A DNA stretch of 64,000 nt, from positions 1-64,000 of the forward strand of contig JAOHMI010000003.1 in the NCBI GenBank assembly GCA_028101965.1, given 5' to 3'. The stretch is from Bacteriovoracaceae bacterium (lineage in GTDB: Bacteria; Bdellovibrionota; Bacteriovoracia; Bacteriovoracales; Bacteriovoracaceae). Position 1 is the stretch's first letter. Every line of letters starts with the position of its first letter. The translations under genes and the position numbers were made by a program. Positions 1 through 8,694 of the stretch are shown one piece after another. Under the pieces are notes generated by a model. That model was not told the DNA's origin, made no database searches, and worked only from the letters and a program-made list of their open reading frames with translations.

Positions 1-274
1 TTTGTTTTAGTTTAGATTTGACTGAGAAGATGAGGATTTTTATTGGCAAAATCAAGCATTATGTTTATTGATCAAACTCTATGTTTCATTCATGAACCCT
101 ATAAAAAATGGTCCTAAAGTGACTTTATTATTGTAAAAACTGCAAATTTACAAATTTCTTTAGAAAAAATTCTCTGGGTACTCCTTATGAATTGACTGAT
201 CAAATCGGAATTGAAATGTTCATCTCGAATTGGATTATATTTGATTGTCAATTGAACAATACTTTGGGGGTAAT
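1..274. other. Left-edge non-coding stretch
   Basis: No convincing gene is visible. A short minus-strand reading frame overlaps the start of the next gene and has no ribosome binding site or recognisable family, so it is treated as chance. The last 10 bases contain the G-rich Shine-Dalgarno of the following gene. The promoter of that gene presumably lies here, but no clear -35/-10 pair stands out in the AT-rich sequence. Confidence 0.4.
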
Positions 275-1993
275 ATGTTAAGGACAAACTTTTCACTAAA
301 ATTAGTCACTCTTTTAACAACGGCAACTTTAACTGCACAGTTAAGTGCGATTGAAGTACCAGTTAAGTCAGAAGCTATTATATGGGCAGCGCCGGATGCT
401 CTTCAGGCAAGCTTTAGTCCGGTCGTAAATTGTGTTGATGGAAAGAGTAAAGCTGAAAGTACTTGGAACTCTCAATATGAAACCATTAAAAGTACAACAC
501 TAAATACAATTCCGGGTGCAGAAATAAAGTCTACGGTAAAATTTAATTCACAAAACAGATACGTGATTCTGACAAACTATGTGCGTCCATCAAGAGGCAA
601 TCAAAGAATAGATAAAGTTTATGTGACTGATCGTTGTGGGAAAAATGGAAAGTCTAAATTTAAAATTACTGACTTTATTGGAAGCGATGGAAAAATTTCT
701 CAAACAAAACTTGACCAATACAAAGTGTGGAACTCTGTCGGAAACGTAACAATTAAAACAACTCCTGATAATAATACTAAACTTGAAGATACCTTATCTT
801 CTTTATCTAAATTAAAGTTTCCTGTACGTCCTGGTTTTCGTGCGGCGGATTTAAATATTTATTCAGCAGGTGGAGGGAGACAAATGACCCAAACTTCTTT
901 ATCTGCAGAAAAGCAGTCACAAGTTATTGCTGAAGGGAAGGCTAAGTCAGACCAGTTAGCACAAGAGCTTTTTCGTGCTTTAGAGTCAGCAGGGTTTGAG
1001 CAAAAGAGTGCTTCTCGAATTCAAATTTCTCATCGAGTTCAAAAAAATTCAGTTGGGCGTGGAACATCTCCTCAGTTTGTTTACAATCAAGAAACAAAAG
1101 AAATTGAAAAGCAAGAAATTTCACTAATTTTAACAGTGGAAACTCCCTATGATAAAACAAACTCAGATAAGGTGGCTAGAGTAGATGTGCCAGTAAGAGC
1201 TGAGTTAGCTTTTACTCCTGATTATTTTGAGCAACAAATCAGGGCCAATGGTAATTGTTATACTAGTAAGGAAGAAGCAGTAAAGGCTAGAAAAGATATT
1301 AGAGATGCTATTATACCTACTTTAGCGAAGTATCAAGATAAAACTCAAGTTAGAGGTATCGATCGTCAATCTCCAAGAGATATTTCTGATGAGGGAATTC
1401 AAATTCGAGTTACCAAAGATAGTAATGGGAATTTATGGACAGATAGTCCTTGTGTTACAAATGGTTCAGTATGGGCACCTGTGGTAGATTCAAGTGTGAG
1501 ATTTTGGAGTTTTAATACGGTCTTAACAATTAAAGATAAGACATCGGGGATTGTAACTGCTTCGATCAAAGAGATAAAATCAGCATATTCCGCAATTAAT
1601 GATCAGCAAGTTTCAATTAAAATTAATAAAATAGATCCCAGCCCAAAATTTCTTGTATCAAAAACAAAAGGTAAAAATCGCTCTACTGTATTGAGTACTA
1701 TAACTCCAGAGCAAGTTAAAAACACTGTTTGTGAAGCGCTTAATGATGATGAAAATGCAGGCAAGTCTGCTAAGGTAGTGGCATGTAGAATTTCAGATCA
1801 GAATATTACGAGCAACCCAAGACCAAAGAGAACTTTTGGTGATGAAGAATCTGCTCCTGGACCAACGAGCTCTCGATCTAGAACAATGGGAAATAGAGTT
1901 AATACCGCAGCTTTTGAAGGACTAATTCCAACAACAGTTGAAACCACTCTTTTAGTTAATGTAGAGTGGACTGGACCTGAACTAAAAAATTAA
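275..1993 (+). CDS. Secreted protein of unknown function (572 aa)
   Basis: The ATG at 275 is preceded by GGGGG at 266-270 and begins a clean Sec signal peptide (MLRTNFSLKL, a hydrophobic core, then QLSA). An in-frame TTG at 245 would put ten extra residues in front of the signal and is less likely. The mature protein is about 550 residues, beta/loop-rich, with several cysteines (near CVDGK, DRCGK, GNCYT, SPCVT, VACR) that may form disulfides in the periplasm. One stretch around residues 215-260, rich in Ala/Glu/Lys, reads like a helical linker. I recognise no family. A strong terminator follows, so it appears monocistronic. Confidence 0.75.
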   Translation: MLRTNFSLKLVTLLTTATLTAQLSAIEVPVKSEAIIWAAPDALQASFSPVVNCVDGKSKAESTWNSQYETIKSTTLNTIPGAEIKSTVKFNSQNRYVILTNYVRPSRGNQRIDKVYVTDRCGKNGKSKFKITDFIGSDGKISQTKLDQYKVWNSVGNVTIKTTPDNNTKLEDTLSSLSKLKFPVRPGFRAADLNIYSAGGGRQMTQTSLSAEKQSQVIAEGKAKSDQLAQELFRALESAGFEQKSASRIQISHRVQKNSVGRGTSPQFVYNQETKEIEKQEISLILTVETPYDKTNSDKVARVDVPVRAELAFTPDYFEQQIRANGNCYTSKEEAVKARKDIRDAIIPTLAKYQDKTQVRGIDRQSPRDISDEGIQIRVTKDSNGNLWTDSPCVTNGSVWAPVVDSSVRFWSFNTVLTIKDKTSGIVTASIKEIKSAYSAINDQQVSIKINKIDPSPKFLVSKTKGKNRSTVLSTITPEQVKNTVCEALNDDENAGKSAKVVACRISDQNITSNPRPKRTFGDEESAPGPTSSRSRTMGNRVNTAAFEGLIPTTVETTLLVNVEWTGPELKN

Positions 1994-2004
1994 TTTGTAC
2001 TATA

Positions 2005-2042
2005 TTGAGTGCCTTTGGTTCAGCTAAGGGCACTCAATTTTT
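2005..2042 (+). terminator. Rho-independent terminator
   Basis: A 9-bp perfect stem pairs TTGAGTGCC (2005-2013) with GGCACTCAA (2029-2037), with a 15-nt loop that can pair a little further inside, and is followed directly by a T-run. It lies 12 bp after the stop of the secreted 572-aa protein and should end that transcript. Confidence 0.85.
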
Positions 2043-2131
2043 CCCTAAAATCTTTTTTGAAAAGAATTTATTAGACCATATATCAGTAAATTATTAAAAT
2101 TATTCTTTAAACGTATAAAGTGAGAAAGCTT

Positions 2132-2512
2132 ATGGACATTAAGCCAAATCATCTACTTACATGCCATTGTGGGAAAATACAAATAGAGCTAACCCTTCCT
2201 CAAGGTTTAGAGAATCCTAGAAGGTGTGATTGTAGTATGTGTCGTAGAAGGGGGGCCGTGGTTGCCTCAGTTACATTGGATCGTTTAAAAATAATTAAGG
2301 GTCATGAATTTCTAAATTTATATCAATTCAATACTATGACTGCAAAGCACTATTTTTGCTCAAACTGTGGAATTTATACTCATCATCAAAGGCGTTCAAA
2401 ACCTGAAGAATATGGCTTTAATGTGGCCTGTTTAGAAGGGGTTAATCCTTTTGTACTAAAAGATGTTCCAGTAATGGATGGTATTAATCATCCGAAGGAT
2501 CAAAAAAATTGA
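2132..2512 (+). CDS. GFA-family zinc-binding protein (CENP-V/GFA fold)
   Basis: Three cysteine clusters (CHCG near the N-terminus, CDCSMC in the middle, CSNCG near residue 80) are the zinc ligands of the GFA family, named after glutathione-dependent formaldehyde-activating enzyme. The length of about 126 residues is normal. Most members have no proven substrate, so a glutathione-formaldehyde role is not claimed. ATG 2132 is preferred to an in-frame GTG at 2120. Its stop overlaps the TTG start of the following acetyltransferase, so the two are probably co-translated. A second GFA protein lies at 3046-3450 on the other strand. Confidence 0.85.
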   Translation: MDIKPNHLLTCHCGKIQIELTLPQGLENPRRCDCSMCRRRGAVVASVTLDRLKIIKGHEFLNLYQFNTMTAKHYFCSNCGIYTHHQRRSKPEEYGFNVACLEGVNPFVLKDVPVMDGINHPKDQKN

Positions 2513-3021
2513 AATTAAATTTTTCTTGCATCGACAAATCATTTTTTAAAGAAATATTTATGTGGCGAAGTGATGAATTTACGATTGCTCATAATCCATT
2601 AACCCCATGCACTTATGATGAGTTTATCAAAATTATGGAAGGATTTACCACGGACTTTAATGACCTTTATTCTGGGGGGGCCATGAAATGGGCAGTCTTG
2701 AGAGAGGATCGATTAGTTGGAATTATTGGAATTAGTCAAATTAACCAAATGATGAAAACTGCTGAAATAGGTTATCAGGTTTGTCCAAAATACCGTGGAC
2801 AGGGGATTGGTTTTTATATGGTTCACAATTTTGTGAAATTAATATTAGATCGAACAGATTTGAGAAAACTAATTGCATTTATTGCAGATAAAAATATACC
2901 CTCATGTAAAATTGTTGAAAAAGTTGGATTCCATAATGAAGGATTGCTGCGTAAGCATTTTTTAATTAATGAAGGAGAGGTAGACGAGAGAATTTATGGT
3001 CTTTTACGCAGCGATTTTTAA
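2509..3021 (+). CDS. GNAT-family N-acetyltransferase
   Basis: The core GNAT acetyl-CoA motif is visible as YRGQGIG in the middle of the protein, preceded by a beta-strand pattern (KWAVLREDRLVGIIGIS) and followed by the typical helix and KIVEKVGF ending. It resembles RimJ/RimL-type acetyltransferases that act on protein N-termini or small amines; the substrate cannot be read from sequence. The start is a TTG that overlaps the upstream TGA (TTGA), with AAGGA at 2495-2499 nine bases before it, so translational coupling is likely. A later ATG would remove conserved N-terminal residues. Confidence 0.85.
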   Translation: MKLNFSCIDKSFFKEIFMWRSDEFTIAHNPLTPCTYDEFIKIMEGFTTDFNDLYSGGAMKWAVLREDRLVGIIGISQINQMMKTAEIGYQVCPKYRGQGIGFYMVHNFVKLILDRTDLRKLIAFIADKNIPSCKIVEKVGFHNEGLLRKHFLINEGEVDERIYGLLRSDF

Positions 3022-3045
3022 TAAATAATAGTATCTAATTATCTA

Positions 3046-3450
3046 CTAACTAAATTGCTTGAAAATATCTTCTTCAGTCATATTTTTAGTTTCATTTGAG
3101 AATTCATAATAACTAGGTTTTTTATCAATGAAGACTTGATGATGAAAAGTATAATCAATATCATTAAATAATTCAGCGGAGACAAAGTAGTTTTTATTTT
3201 GTTTTAAACGATAAAAAAGATTGCTTCCACAATTCTTACAAAAAGCTCTTTCTGCCCAATCAGAAGAGTTGAAATAAACTATATTCTCTTCTCCTTCTAT
3301 AGTTATGTCTTGACCACAATCAGTTGTTAAAAATGGGCCAGCACTCCATTTTCGGCACATTCCACAATGACAAGCACCAAGGTTCTTACTAAGGCTTTTA
3401 GTTGTTAGAGTTATTTTACCACACAGACAAGTTCCTTTTTGAGATTCCAT
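3046..3450 (-). CDS. GFA-family zinc-binding protein (CENP-V/GFA fold)
   Basis: A second GFA protein with the full ligand set: CLCG at residues 8-11, CHCGMC around 27-32 and CKNCG around 71-75. The 134-residue length is typical. It is distinct from the plus-strand GFA gene at 2132-2512 and not a recent duplicate, because the spacing and the intervening residues differ. It points toward the GNAT gene and has no obvious partner. Function beyond zinc binding is not known. Confidence 0.88.
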   Translation of the reverse strand: MESQKGTCLCGKITLTTKSLSKNLGACHCGMCRKWSAGPFLTTDCGQDITIEGEENIVYFNSSDWAERAFCKNCGSNLFYRLKQNKNYFVSAELFNDIDYTFHHQVFIDKKPSYYEFSNETKNMTEEDIFKQFS

Positions 3451-3569
3451 AGTTTAGTCCTTTTTATTGTTACTAGAAGAAAGAGTTTATTTAAATATTG
3501 TTGAGATGAATATATACTTATAGTGAAATAGAAATCAAGTAAATTGAAATCGGTGAGAAGAAGATTGTT

Positions 3570-4298
3570 ATGAAGTATTATGAACTCCATGATGAGTTTT
3601 GGAAAGAATTGAAAAATCAAGGCTACATATCTTGGGATAAAGAAAGTAAAAATGAGATTTTAGATCGTGAGAGAAATAATAGTTTACTTGGATTTTTAGA
3701 AGATGGGAAAGGAGGGAAAGCTCTAGACCTTGGTAGTGGTTCTGGTAGTCAGAGTTTTTTTCTTTCAACTATCGGTTATGAATGTGTTGCAGTTGACATC
3801 TCTTCCACTGCTATTGAAATTGGAATGACTCTAGCTCAAGAATTAAATTATAATATCGAATTTAAATGTTTGGATATTTGTTCTTTAAATTTAGAAATCA
3901 CTTTTGATCTAATTACAGATAGCTGCTTATTACATTGTTTAGTTTATGAAGAAGATAGAGTAAATTTCTTTCAAACAACTCAAAGGCATCTAAAAAGAGA
4001 TGGGCGTGTCTTTATATACACTATGATACGAGATGAAGATGAGAATTATTTTACTCATCAAGACTATTTATTATTAGACGATGAAGGAATATTGTGGAGT
4101 CTCGGGCCAAAGAGATATGATGTTGAGTGGAAATTAATTCAAGGACAAAATTATTTTGCACATAGACGAATTCAAACTTTAGATCAGCAAAGACAAGAGA
4201 TTTTATTTCATCGGTTTTCAATAATTCAAGACAGAGTGATTCACACAAGTAATGATGAACCTGATATTTATACAGCTTGGCTGCAATTCCCAAGTTAA
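3570..4298 (+). CDS. Class I SAM-dependent methyltransferase
   Basis: The SAM-binding glycine-rich motif (ALDLGSGSGSQSFFL) sits near residue 55, followed by the acidic end of strand 2 (VAVDIS), a motif II-like stretch (FDLITDSCLLHCL) and a motif III-like segment (LKRDGRVFIYTM). The overall 242-residue Rossmann layout fits small-molecule methyltransferases of the thiopurine-methyltransferase/Methyltransf_25 type. The acceptor substrate is unknown. It ends in the same frame as the broken globin remnant that follows. Confidence 0.85.
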   Translation: MKYYELHDEFWKELKNQGYISWDKESKNEILDRERNNSLLGFLEDGKGGKALDLGSGSGSQSFFLSTIGYECVAVDISSTAIEIGMTLAQELNYNIEFKCLDICSLNLEITFDLITDSCLLHCLVYEEDRVNFFQTTQRHLKRDGRVFIYTMIRDEDENYFTHQDYLLLDDEGILWSLGPKRYDVEWKLIQGQNYFAHRRIQTLDQQRQEILFHRFSIIQDRVIHTSNDEPDIYTAWLQFPS

Positions 4299-4733
4299 AA
4301 AAATTGGCAAGAGAAGGTTCGGTTAGTCCATCACTGTTGGGAATGAATTAGGGTTGGCGAGGGATTTGGTCGGACATTTTATGAAAATTTCTTCTTTTTA
4401 AATAAGGAACTTAAAGTTCATTTTATGGATACGGATTTAGAACATCAGAATAAGGCAATAATACAAGGTCTTGAGATAATAATTCGCTACCTTGATGATG
4501 AAGATAAGTATAATAAACAGCAAATAATGCGAATAGCTAAATCTCACAACCATTATAATTTAGATATTCATCCTCATAGTTATTATTATTGGATTGAAGC
4601 CCTAATATTAACAATTAAAAAATTTGATTCACAATGGTTTGATGATTTAGAGTATTATTGGCGTGAATGTGTAAGCGTTCCTATTAACTTTATTACATCT
4701 CAATTTTTTGTTCAGGATAGTCTATCTAAGTAA
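4299..4733 (+). pseudogene. Globin-like gene with in-frame TGA and no start codon
   Basis: The intact part from ATG 4425 (102 aa) reads as the second two-thirds of a globin. It has a TDLEHQ motif, AKSH with the likely proximal haem histidine, Y-x(2)-W-IEAL, and a final helix with W and NFI. Translating upstream in the same frame recovers the missing N-terminal helices (VRLVHHCWE, stop, IRVGEGFGRTFYENFF, then KELKVHF). The reading frame therefore runs from just after the methyltransferase stop and is broken only by TGA at 4344-4346, with no usable start before it. I infer a recently inactivated single-domain globin, or a truncated product from ATG 4425. A sequencing error at one base could explain the TGA but not the missing start. 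Confidence 0.65.
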
Positions 4734-4823
4734 GAACCGAACATCTTTTATATATATCATTTGATCTTCATTCTTAAATTGATTATTCTTTTATTTCCAT
4801 AAGCATTTAACAAGGAAGTTTAT

Positions 4824-5246
4824 ATGTCTAAGTTCATTTTCCTTTTGACTCTATTGTTTACATTATCTGGTTTTTGCCGGGTTTCATTAGATATTCAATA
4901 TAAAAATTTTAAAACAAATAAAAAAATTACTTTTAATAAAAAAGTTGAGTTGTTCCTCGATGAAGTTAGAACTTTAATTATTCCTAAAACCAATCATATT
5001 CTCGAAGTTAAACTCACAGAGAGAATCCCTCAATCCTTAATTGGTGACGAGGTCTTTGGAGATGAAGTTTTAGTTGATGTAAAAGTTTTTGAATTAATAA
5101 AAGAGGAAAGAGTTCTAATCACTTCACCAAAAATTCTCACTATTTATGGGAAAGATGCCACGATGGAAATGTCAACTGAAGTAAAAAAGAAAAAGCAGCC
5201 TCAAAAGCTTCTCATGAGCCTTAAGCTAAGCCCAAAAAAGATATAG
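4824..5246 (+). CDS. Small secreted protein of unknown function
   Basis: ATG 4824 follows AAGGAAG at about 4811-4817 and begins a signal peptide (MSKFIFLLTLLFTLSGFC). Cleavage would fall soon after the cysteine; LSGFC is a possible but imperfect lipobox, so a lipoprotein is an alternative. The mature region of about 120 residues has alternating hydrophobic strands and ends in a lysine-rich tail. I recognise no domain. Confidence 0.65.
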   Translation: MSKFIFLLTLLFTLSGFCRVSLDIQYKNFKTNKKITFNKKVELFLDEVRTLIIPKTNHILEVKLTERIPQSLIGDEVFGDEVLVDVKVFELIKEERVLITSPKILTIYGKDATMEMSTEVKKKKQPQKLLMSLKLSPKKI

Positions 5247-5257
5247 ATTTAAGTTAA

Positions 5258-5569
5258 ATGAAACACTATGAATTATTAGTTGGACTTGAAATTAAAAATG
5301 ATGACCTCTATGCTCAATATAGAGAGGCAATGAAACCACTTTTAATACAGTGTGGCGGTGGGTTCCGTTATGACTTTAAAGTTTCAGAAGTTCTCAAAAA
5401 TGAAGAGGGACGGCCCATAAATAGAGTTTTTGTTATTTTTTTTGAAAACGAAGATAGAATGAAGCGGTTTTTCTCTAATGAGGAATATTTAAAAATAAAG
5501 CAAAAGTATTTTGAAGGTTCAGTTGGAGCAACTACGATAATCTCTGAATATAAATATTTCACAAATTAG
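5258..5569 (+). CDS. DUF1330-like small protein
   Basis: The 103-residue protein has the ferredoxin-like beta-alpha-beta pattern of DUF1330 and other dimeric alpha-beta barrel proteins. It has a first strand HYELLVGLEI, a central strand RVFVIFFE followed by a helix with FFSNEEYLKI, and a closing strand ATTIISEY. No catalytic residue can be named. Its 3' end overlaps by 11 bp the 3' end of the minus-strand LysR gene. It follows the secreted 140-aa protein by only 11 bp. Confidence 0.6.
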   Translation: MKHYELLVGLEIKNDDLYAQYREAMKPLLIQCGGGFRYDFKVSEVLKNEEGRPINRVFVIFFENEDRMKRFFSNEEYLKIKQKYFEGSVGATTIISEYKYFTN

Positions 5570-6407
5570 ATAATTTTAAGAGAAGTTCAATTACTTTTTT
5601 TTGAAGTGGAGCGTAATAACTTTGCCGATGATAGCTTAATACAATTGGGCGAAAGTATCTTTTCTTTTTTTTATGAATTTTAAAGCGCTTATCATTCTCA
5701 ATTAAGTGCTTAGACATAACCGCTTTTCCTAATCCAGATGCTGCCCCATCAATAATTGAATAAACATCGCCCATAAAGTAGCGATCGTAATTTGTTTTTT
5801 CACCTATAAAGTTAAAATATGTCTTAGTGGCATTGTCTTGATGGCCGTGATCTAGGAAAATATTTGGAATATTTTTATACTTCCTACTTGAAATTATAAC
5901 ATATTCCTCTCGAGAAATAGTTATCTCTTCACAAGTCGTCAGACTAGGCATGTAATCTGTTAAAATTAAATCAGCCTGATTACTTTTTAAAACTTTTTCT
6001 AATTCATACATTTCAAAAGATCTAAATTCGATTGAAACTTCAGGGTTTGATCTGATAAGAGAACTAAGTTGAGGAATAATCATTGATCTCATGATAGAAG
6101 AAAATCCAGCAATTCTTAAAACTCCTGATAATTGATTTTGATTTTGATATTGATTAAATCTCTTTATAAATTCAGACTGTCTCTCGATTACCTCTTTAGC
6201 ATATAAGAATAAATCCTCTCCACTGGAGGTCAGTTCGAGATGCCTCGGATGACGAATAAATAAACTGGCTTGAAGTGTTTCCTCTATTCTAGCAATTTTT
6301 TGACTTAAAGCGGATTGAGTTAATCCTAAAGTCAAGGATGCTTTTGTAAAGGTGCCTGCCTGAAAGACATGGAGGAATGTTTGGAGCTCGTCTATTTTTA
6401 AATCCAT
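5559..6407 (-). CDS. LysR-family transcriptional regulator
   Basis: Residues 1-60 are a standard LysR winged helix-turn-helix (FLHVFQAGTFTKASLTLG, then QSALSQKIARIEETL and LFIRHPRHLELTSSG). A periplasmic-binding-fold effector domain follows from about residue 90 (LRIAGFSSI). The length of 282 is slightly short of the usual 290-300. It is divergent from the small secreted protein gene at 6519, its most likely regulatory neighbour. The effector is unknown. Confidence 0.9.
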   Translation of the reverse strand: MDLKIDELQTFLHVFQAGTFTKASLTLGLTQSALSQKIARIEETLQASLFIRHPRHLELTSSGEDLFLYAKEVIERQSEFIKRFNQYQNQNQLSGVLRIAGFSSIMRSMIIPQLSSLIRSNPEVSIEFRSFEMYELEKVLKSNQADLILTDYMPSLTTCEEITISREEYVIISSRKYKNIPNIFLDHGHQDNATKTYFNFIGEKTNYDRYFMGDVYSIIDGAASGLGKAVMSKHLIENDKRFKIHKKKKRYFRPIVLSYHRQSYYAPLQKKVIELLLKLSNL

Positions 6408-6518
6408 AAATTTATTTAATATATATATTAATTTTATTAAATTTTTAAATAGTTTTTAATTTATTATAAATATTCTCATCTAGTGAGTACTTTCACTTAC
6501 TTATAGAGGAGTTAATAT

Positions 6519-6920
6519 ATGAAATTTCTATTTTTAACATTTTTTACTTTTGGTTTTATTTTTTCTGAAGCTCGAGGCAAAAGTATTTCTTGTGCTAAAA
6601 CACCTGGCCTAGGCTTAACACACACATTTGAAATGGAAGAGTTTCCCTTTGGACCTGAACTTGTGACTGCAAAACTGTCAAAGACAGCAAGAGTTATTTT
6701 GGTTGAGAATACCTTTGCTGGGCAAAAAATTGATCAAAATAAGTACCAATTATTTAGTAATGATGGAAATCAATTTGAATTCGTTTTGTTTAATAAATAT
6801 TATGAAGCTCCTTATTGTCCACCCCATTCAAGGGTTCCGTGTAAAATGAAGAAAATTTTAATGGGAAAGCTTTCGACGCAAGGGAAAGATGATGTCTACT
6901 TTAATTGTGGAAGTTTATAG
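6519..6920 (+). CDS. Small secreted protein of unknown function
   Basis: AGAGGAG at about 6504-6510 precedes ATG 6519. The first 20 residues are a hydrophobic signal peptide (MKFLFLTFFTFGFIFSEARG). The mature part of about 110 residues contains several cysteines (ISCAKT, YCPP, VPCKMK, FNCGSL) that could pair in the periplasm. No family is recognised. Its end overlaps the start of the CxxCH protein by 32 bp, suggesting co-expression. Confidence 0.65.
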   Translation: MKFLFLTFFTFGFIFSEARGKSISCAKTPGLGLTHTFEMEEFPFGPELVTAKLSKTARVILVENTFAGQKIDQNKYQLFSNDGNQFEFVLFNKYYEAPYCPPHSRVPCKMKKILMGKLSTQGKDDVYFNCGSL

Positions 6921-7587
6921 GTTTCTTTTCTCCTTCCTAACTTTGTTAGGGGGGGGATTTCTTATTCCAGACTATGTCTTGTTTGAATCTTTTGAATCAA
7001 AAACCGTTGATTTAAAACCGGTTTATAATCAAATTAAACTTATTAGCGAGGCTAATAGGGACATATGGATTATGAACCAGTCTCACCATGGTTTAAAGAC
7101 AAAAATTTGGGATAAAGTAAAAATTATTGTGGATAAATCAACAAAACCATATCAAGCAAGTTATCATCAAATTAAAAATGGAAAAGAGATAGAGTATAAA
7201 ATTAATTGTATTAATTGTCATTCAGGTGGGCCAAGGTTAATTCGCCCAAACTTAAACTCTGAAAATGCAAAAATGAGTTTGAGAGAAAAATTAACAATTA
7301 ATTATTGGAATTTACGAATTAGAAGCTATGGAGAAGTGATGATTCAAAAGAATGATCCATTTTCTCGTAAAAAGAAACTAGGTTTAAATAATGATTATTA
7401 CAAACAAGTTCTAAAAGTTCCTTCATGCTATTCTTGTCATCAAGAAGGAGGAGTGAGGTCCCCAATAACCAAACAACAAGTTTCTACTATGATGGTTCTA
7501 ATGGAAAATAACATGATGCCTCCATGGCCGCATACATTAACCACAGAAGATAGAAATAAAGTTTATGAGTTTATTTATGGTATATAA
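6889..7587 (+). CDS. Secreted protein with two CxxCH haem-binding motifs
   Basis: The ATG pair at 6889/6892 follows AGGGAAAG inside the end of the upstream gene. An N-terminal hydrophobic stretch (FLFSFLTLLGGGFLI) serves as signal or anchor. Two CxxCH sites follow: CINCH at residues 107-111 and CYSCH at 180-184, the hallmark of covalent c-type haem. Met residues near the end (MMPPW) could supply a sixth ligand. The arrangement fits a dihaem periplasmic cytochrome or a haem-binding domain protein. The electron-transfer partner is not visible locally. Confidence 0.75.
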   Translation: MMSTLIVEVYRFLFSFLTLLGGGFLIPDYVLFESFESKTVDLKPVYNQIKLISEANRDIWIMNQSHHGLKTKIWDKVKIIVDKSTKPYQASYHQIKNGKEIEYKINCINCHSGGPRLIRPNLNSENAKMSLREKLTINYWNLRIRSYGEVMIQKNDPFSRKKKLGLNNDYYKQVLKVPSCYSCHQEGGVRSPITKQQVSTMMVLMENNMMPPWPHTLTTEDRNKVYEFIYGI

Positions 7588-7588
7588 G

Positions 7589-8563
7589 CTATCTTCGATA
7601 GAATGATACTGGAATTTCGAATCCAACTTTAAGGTAATTGTAATTTAATTCTGGCCTATGGATTGTATCTTGAGTGTCATAAAAAGTTCCGTTACCTTGT
7701 TCTGCAATTTGGGCCCATGATTTAAATTTGTGACGGTAGAAGGTTGCATACAAGCTAAATTTTGGATAGTTCTTAATTAATCTTAGTTCCATTCCAAGCT
7801 CTAGCCCAAGTTGTCTGTCTGATCTATTTTCCCAATTAAATAGGTAGTAATACCCATGAAGGGTGTCAGGATCATTATTATCCTCCCAGCGAGTATAGTT
7901 TCCTGAACTTCGTCCTTCAAAAAATCCTTTGAAATAAATATTTTTTCTTTTGAATCCAATATCACTTTTAAAGCGAGTAATGGGAGATCCTGCGGTTACG
8001 TCTCCTGGATATTCATCATCAAAATGTTCTCTGGTATCAATTTGGTTTTGTAATTCTTCTTCACTTAAGATTAGTTCTGTATTGTCAGTCCAATTATAGG
8101 GGGCATAACCAAGTGAAATGCCTAATTTGACGAAAATTTCTGTTTGCAGACCAATTGGCTGAACCAGCATTAGCTTATATTCTATTAATTCAATTTCAGA
8201 AACTTTATATCTTTCTTTTGGGTTCATTCTAAGATTTTCTCGATGAAAACTGATAGCAGATGCTTCTTGCTTTACCAGTAAAGGAAAGGGATTTTCGCCT
8301 GCTTCAAAAATATTAGGGTCAGATGTGCTTATGAAATTGAGTAATGACAGTTTAACTTGTTCTAATACTTCTTCATTAACATCTTTTATATTTCTATTAA
8401 TTGTTACTTTACTGCCTAAGGCTCCAAAAAAATAACCATCCCGCTCAAAGGATCCTTCTTCCATAATTCTAATGCCATTAAATTTAATTTTTAATTCACC
8501 CAAAGGCGTTTGACCAAAGGTAAATGAGAAAGAGAGAATACAGAGTAGACTTATAATTTTCAC
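7589..8563 (-). CDS. Probable outer-membrane beta-strand protein, unknown family
   Basis: A signal peptide (MKIISLLCILSFSFTFG) is followed by about 305 residues whose second half alternates polar and hydrophobic residues in strand-like stretches (GLELGMELRLI, KFSLYATFYRH, LKVGFEIPVSF), as in beta-barrel outer-membrane proteins. No named family is recognised. It converges with the CxxCH gene, with one base between the stops. Confidence 0.6.
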   Translation of the reverse strand: MKIISLLCILSFSFTFGQTPLGELKIKFNGIRIMEEGSFERDGYFFGALGSKVTINRNIKDVNEEVLEQVKLSLLNFISTSDPNIFEAGENPFPLLVKQEASAISFHRENLRMNPKERYKVSEIELIEYKLMLVQPIGLQTEIFVKLGISLGYAPYNWTDNTELILSEEELQNQIDTREHFDDEYPGDVTAGSPITRFKSDIGFKRKNIYFKGFFEGRSSGNYTRWEDNNDPDTLHGYYYLFNWENRSDRQLGLELGMELRLIKNYPKFSLYATFYRHKFKSWAQIAEQGNGTFYDTQDTIHRPELNYNYLKVGFEIPVSFYRR

Positions 8564-8694
8564 TACAATTCCTTTTTGGTAAGGTTTGATAGTGGATAAA
8601 CGAGAATTTTAAAATTTTGATTGATATAGGGCAAGCCTAATGAATGATTGTAAAAACGCTATGGTCAGAATAGTTGTGGTGAAATAGATAAATT

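Noticed and set aside
245-274. TTG start ten codons upstream for the first secreted protein
   Set aside because: It would place extra residues before a clean signal peptide, and the G-rich ribosome binding site serves ATG 275.
4344-4346. TGA as a selenocysteine codon in the globin
   Set aside because: No selenocysteine insertion hairpin is evident and the aligned position is not a cysteine in globins; the frame also lacks a start codon.
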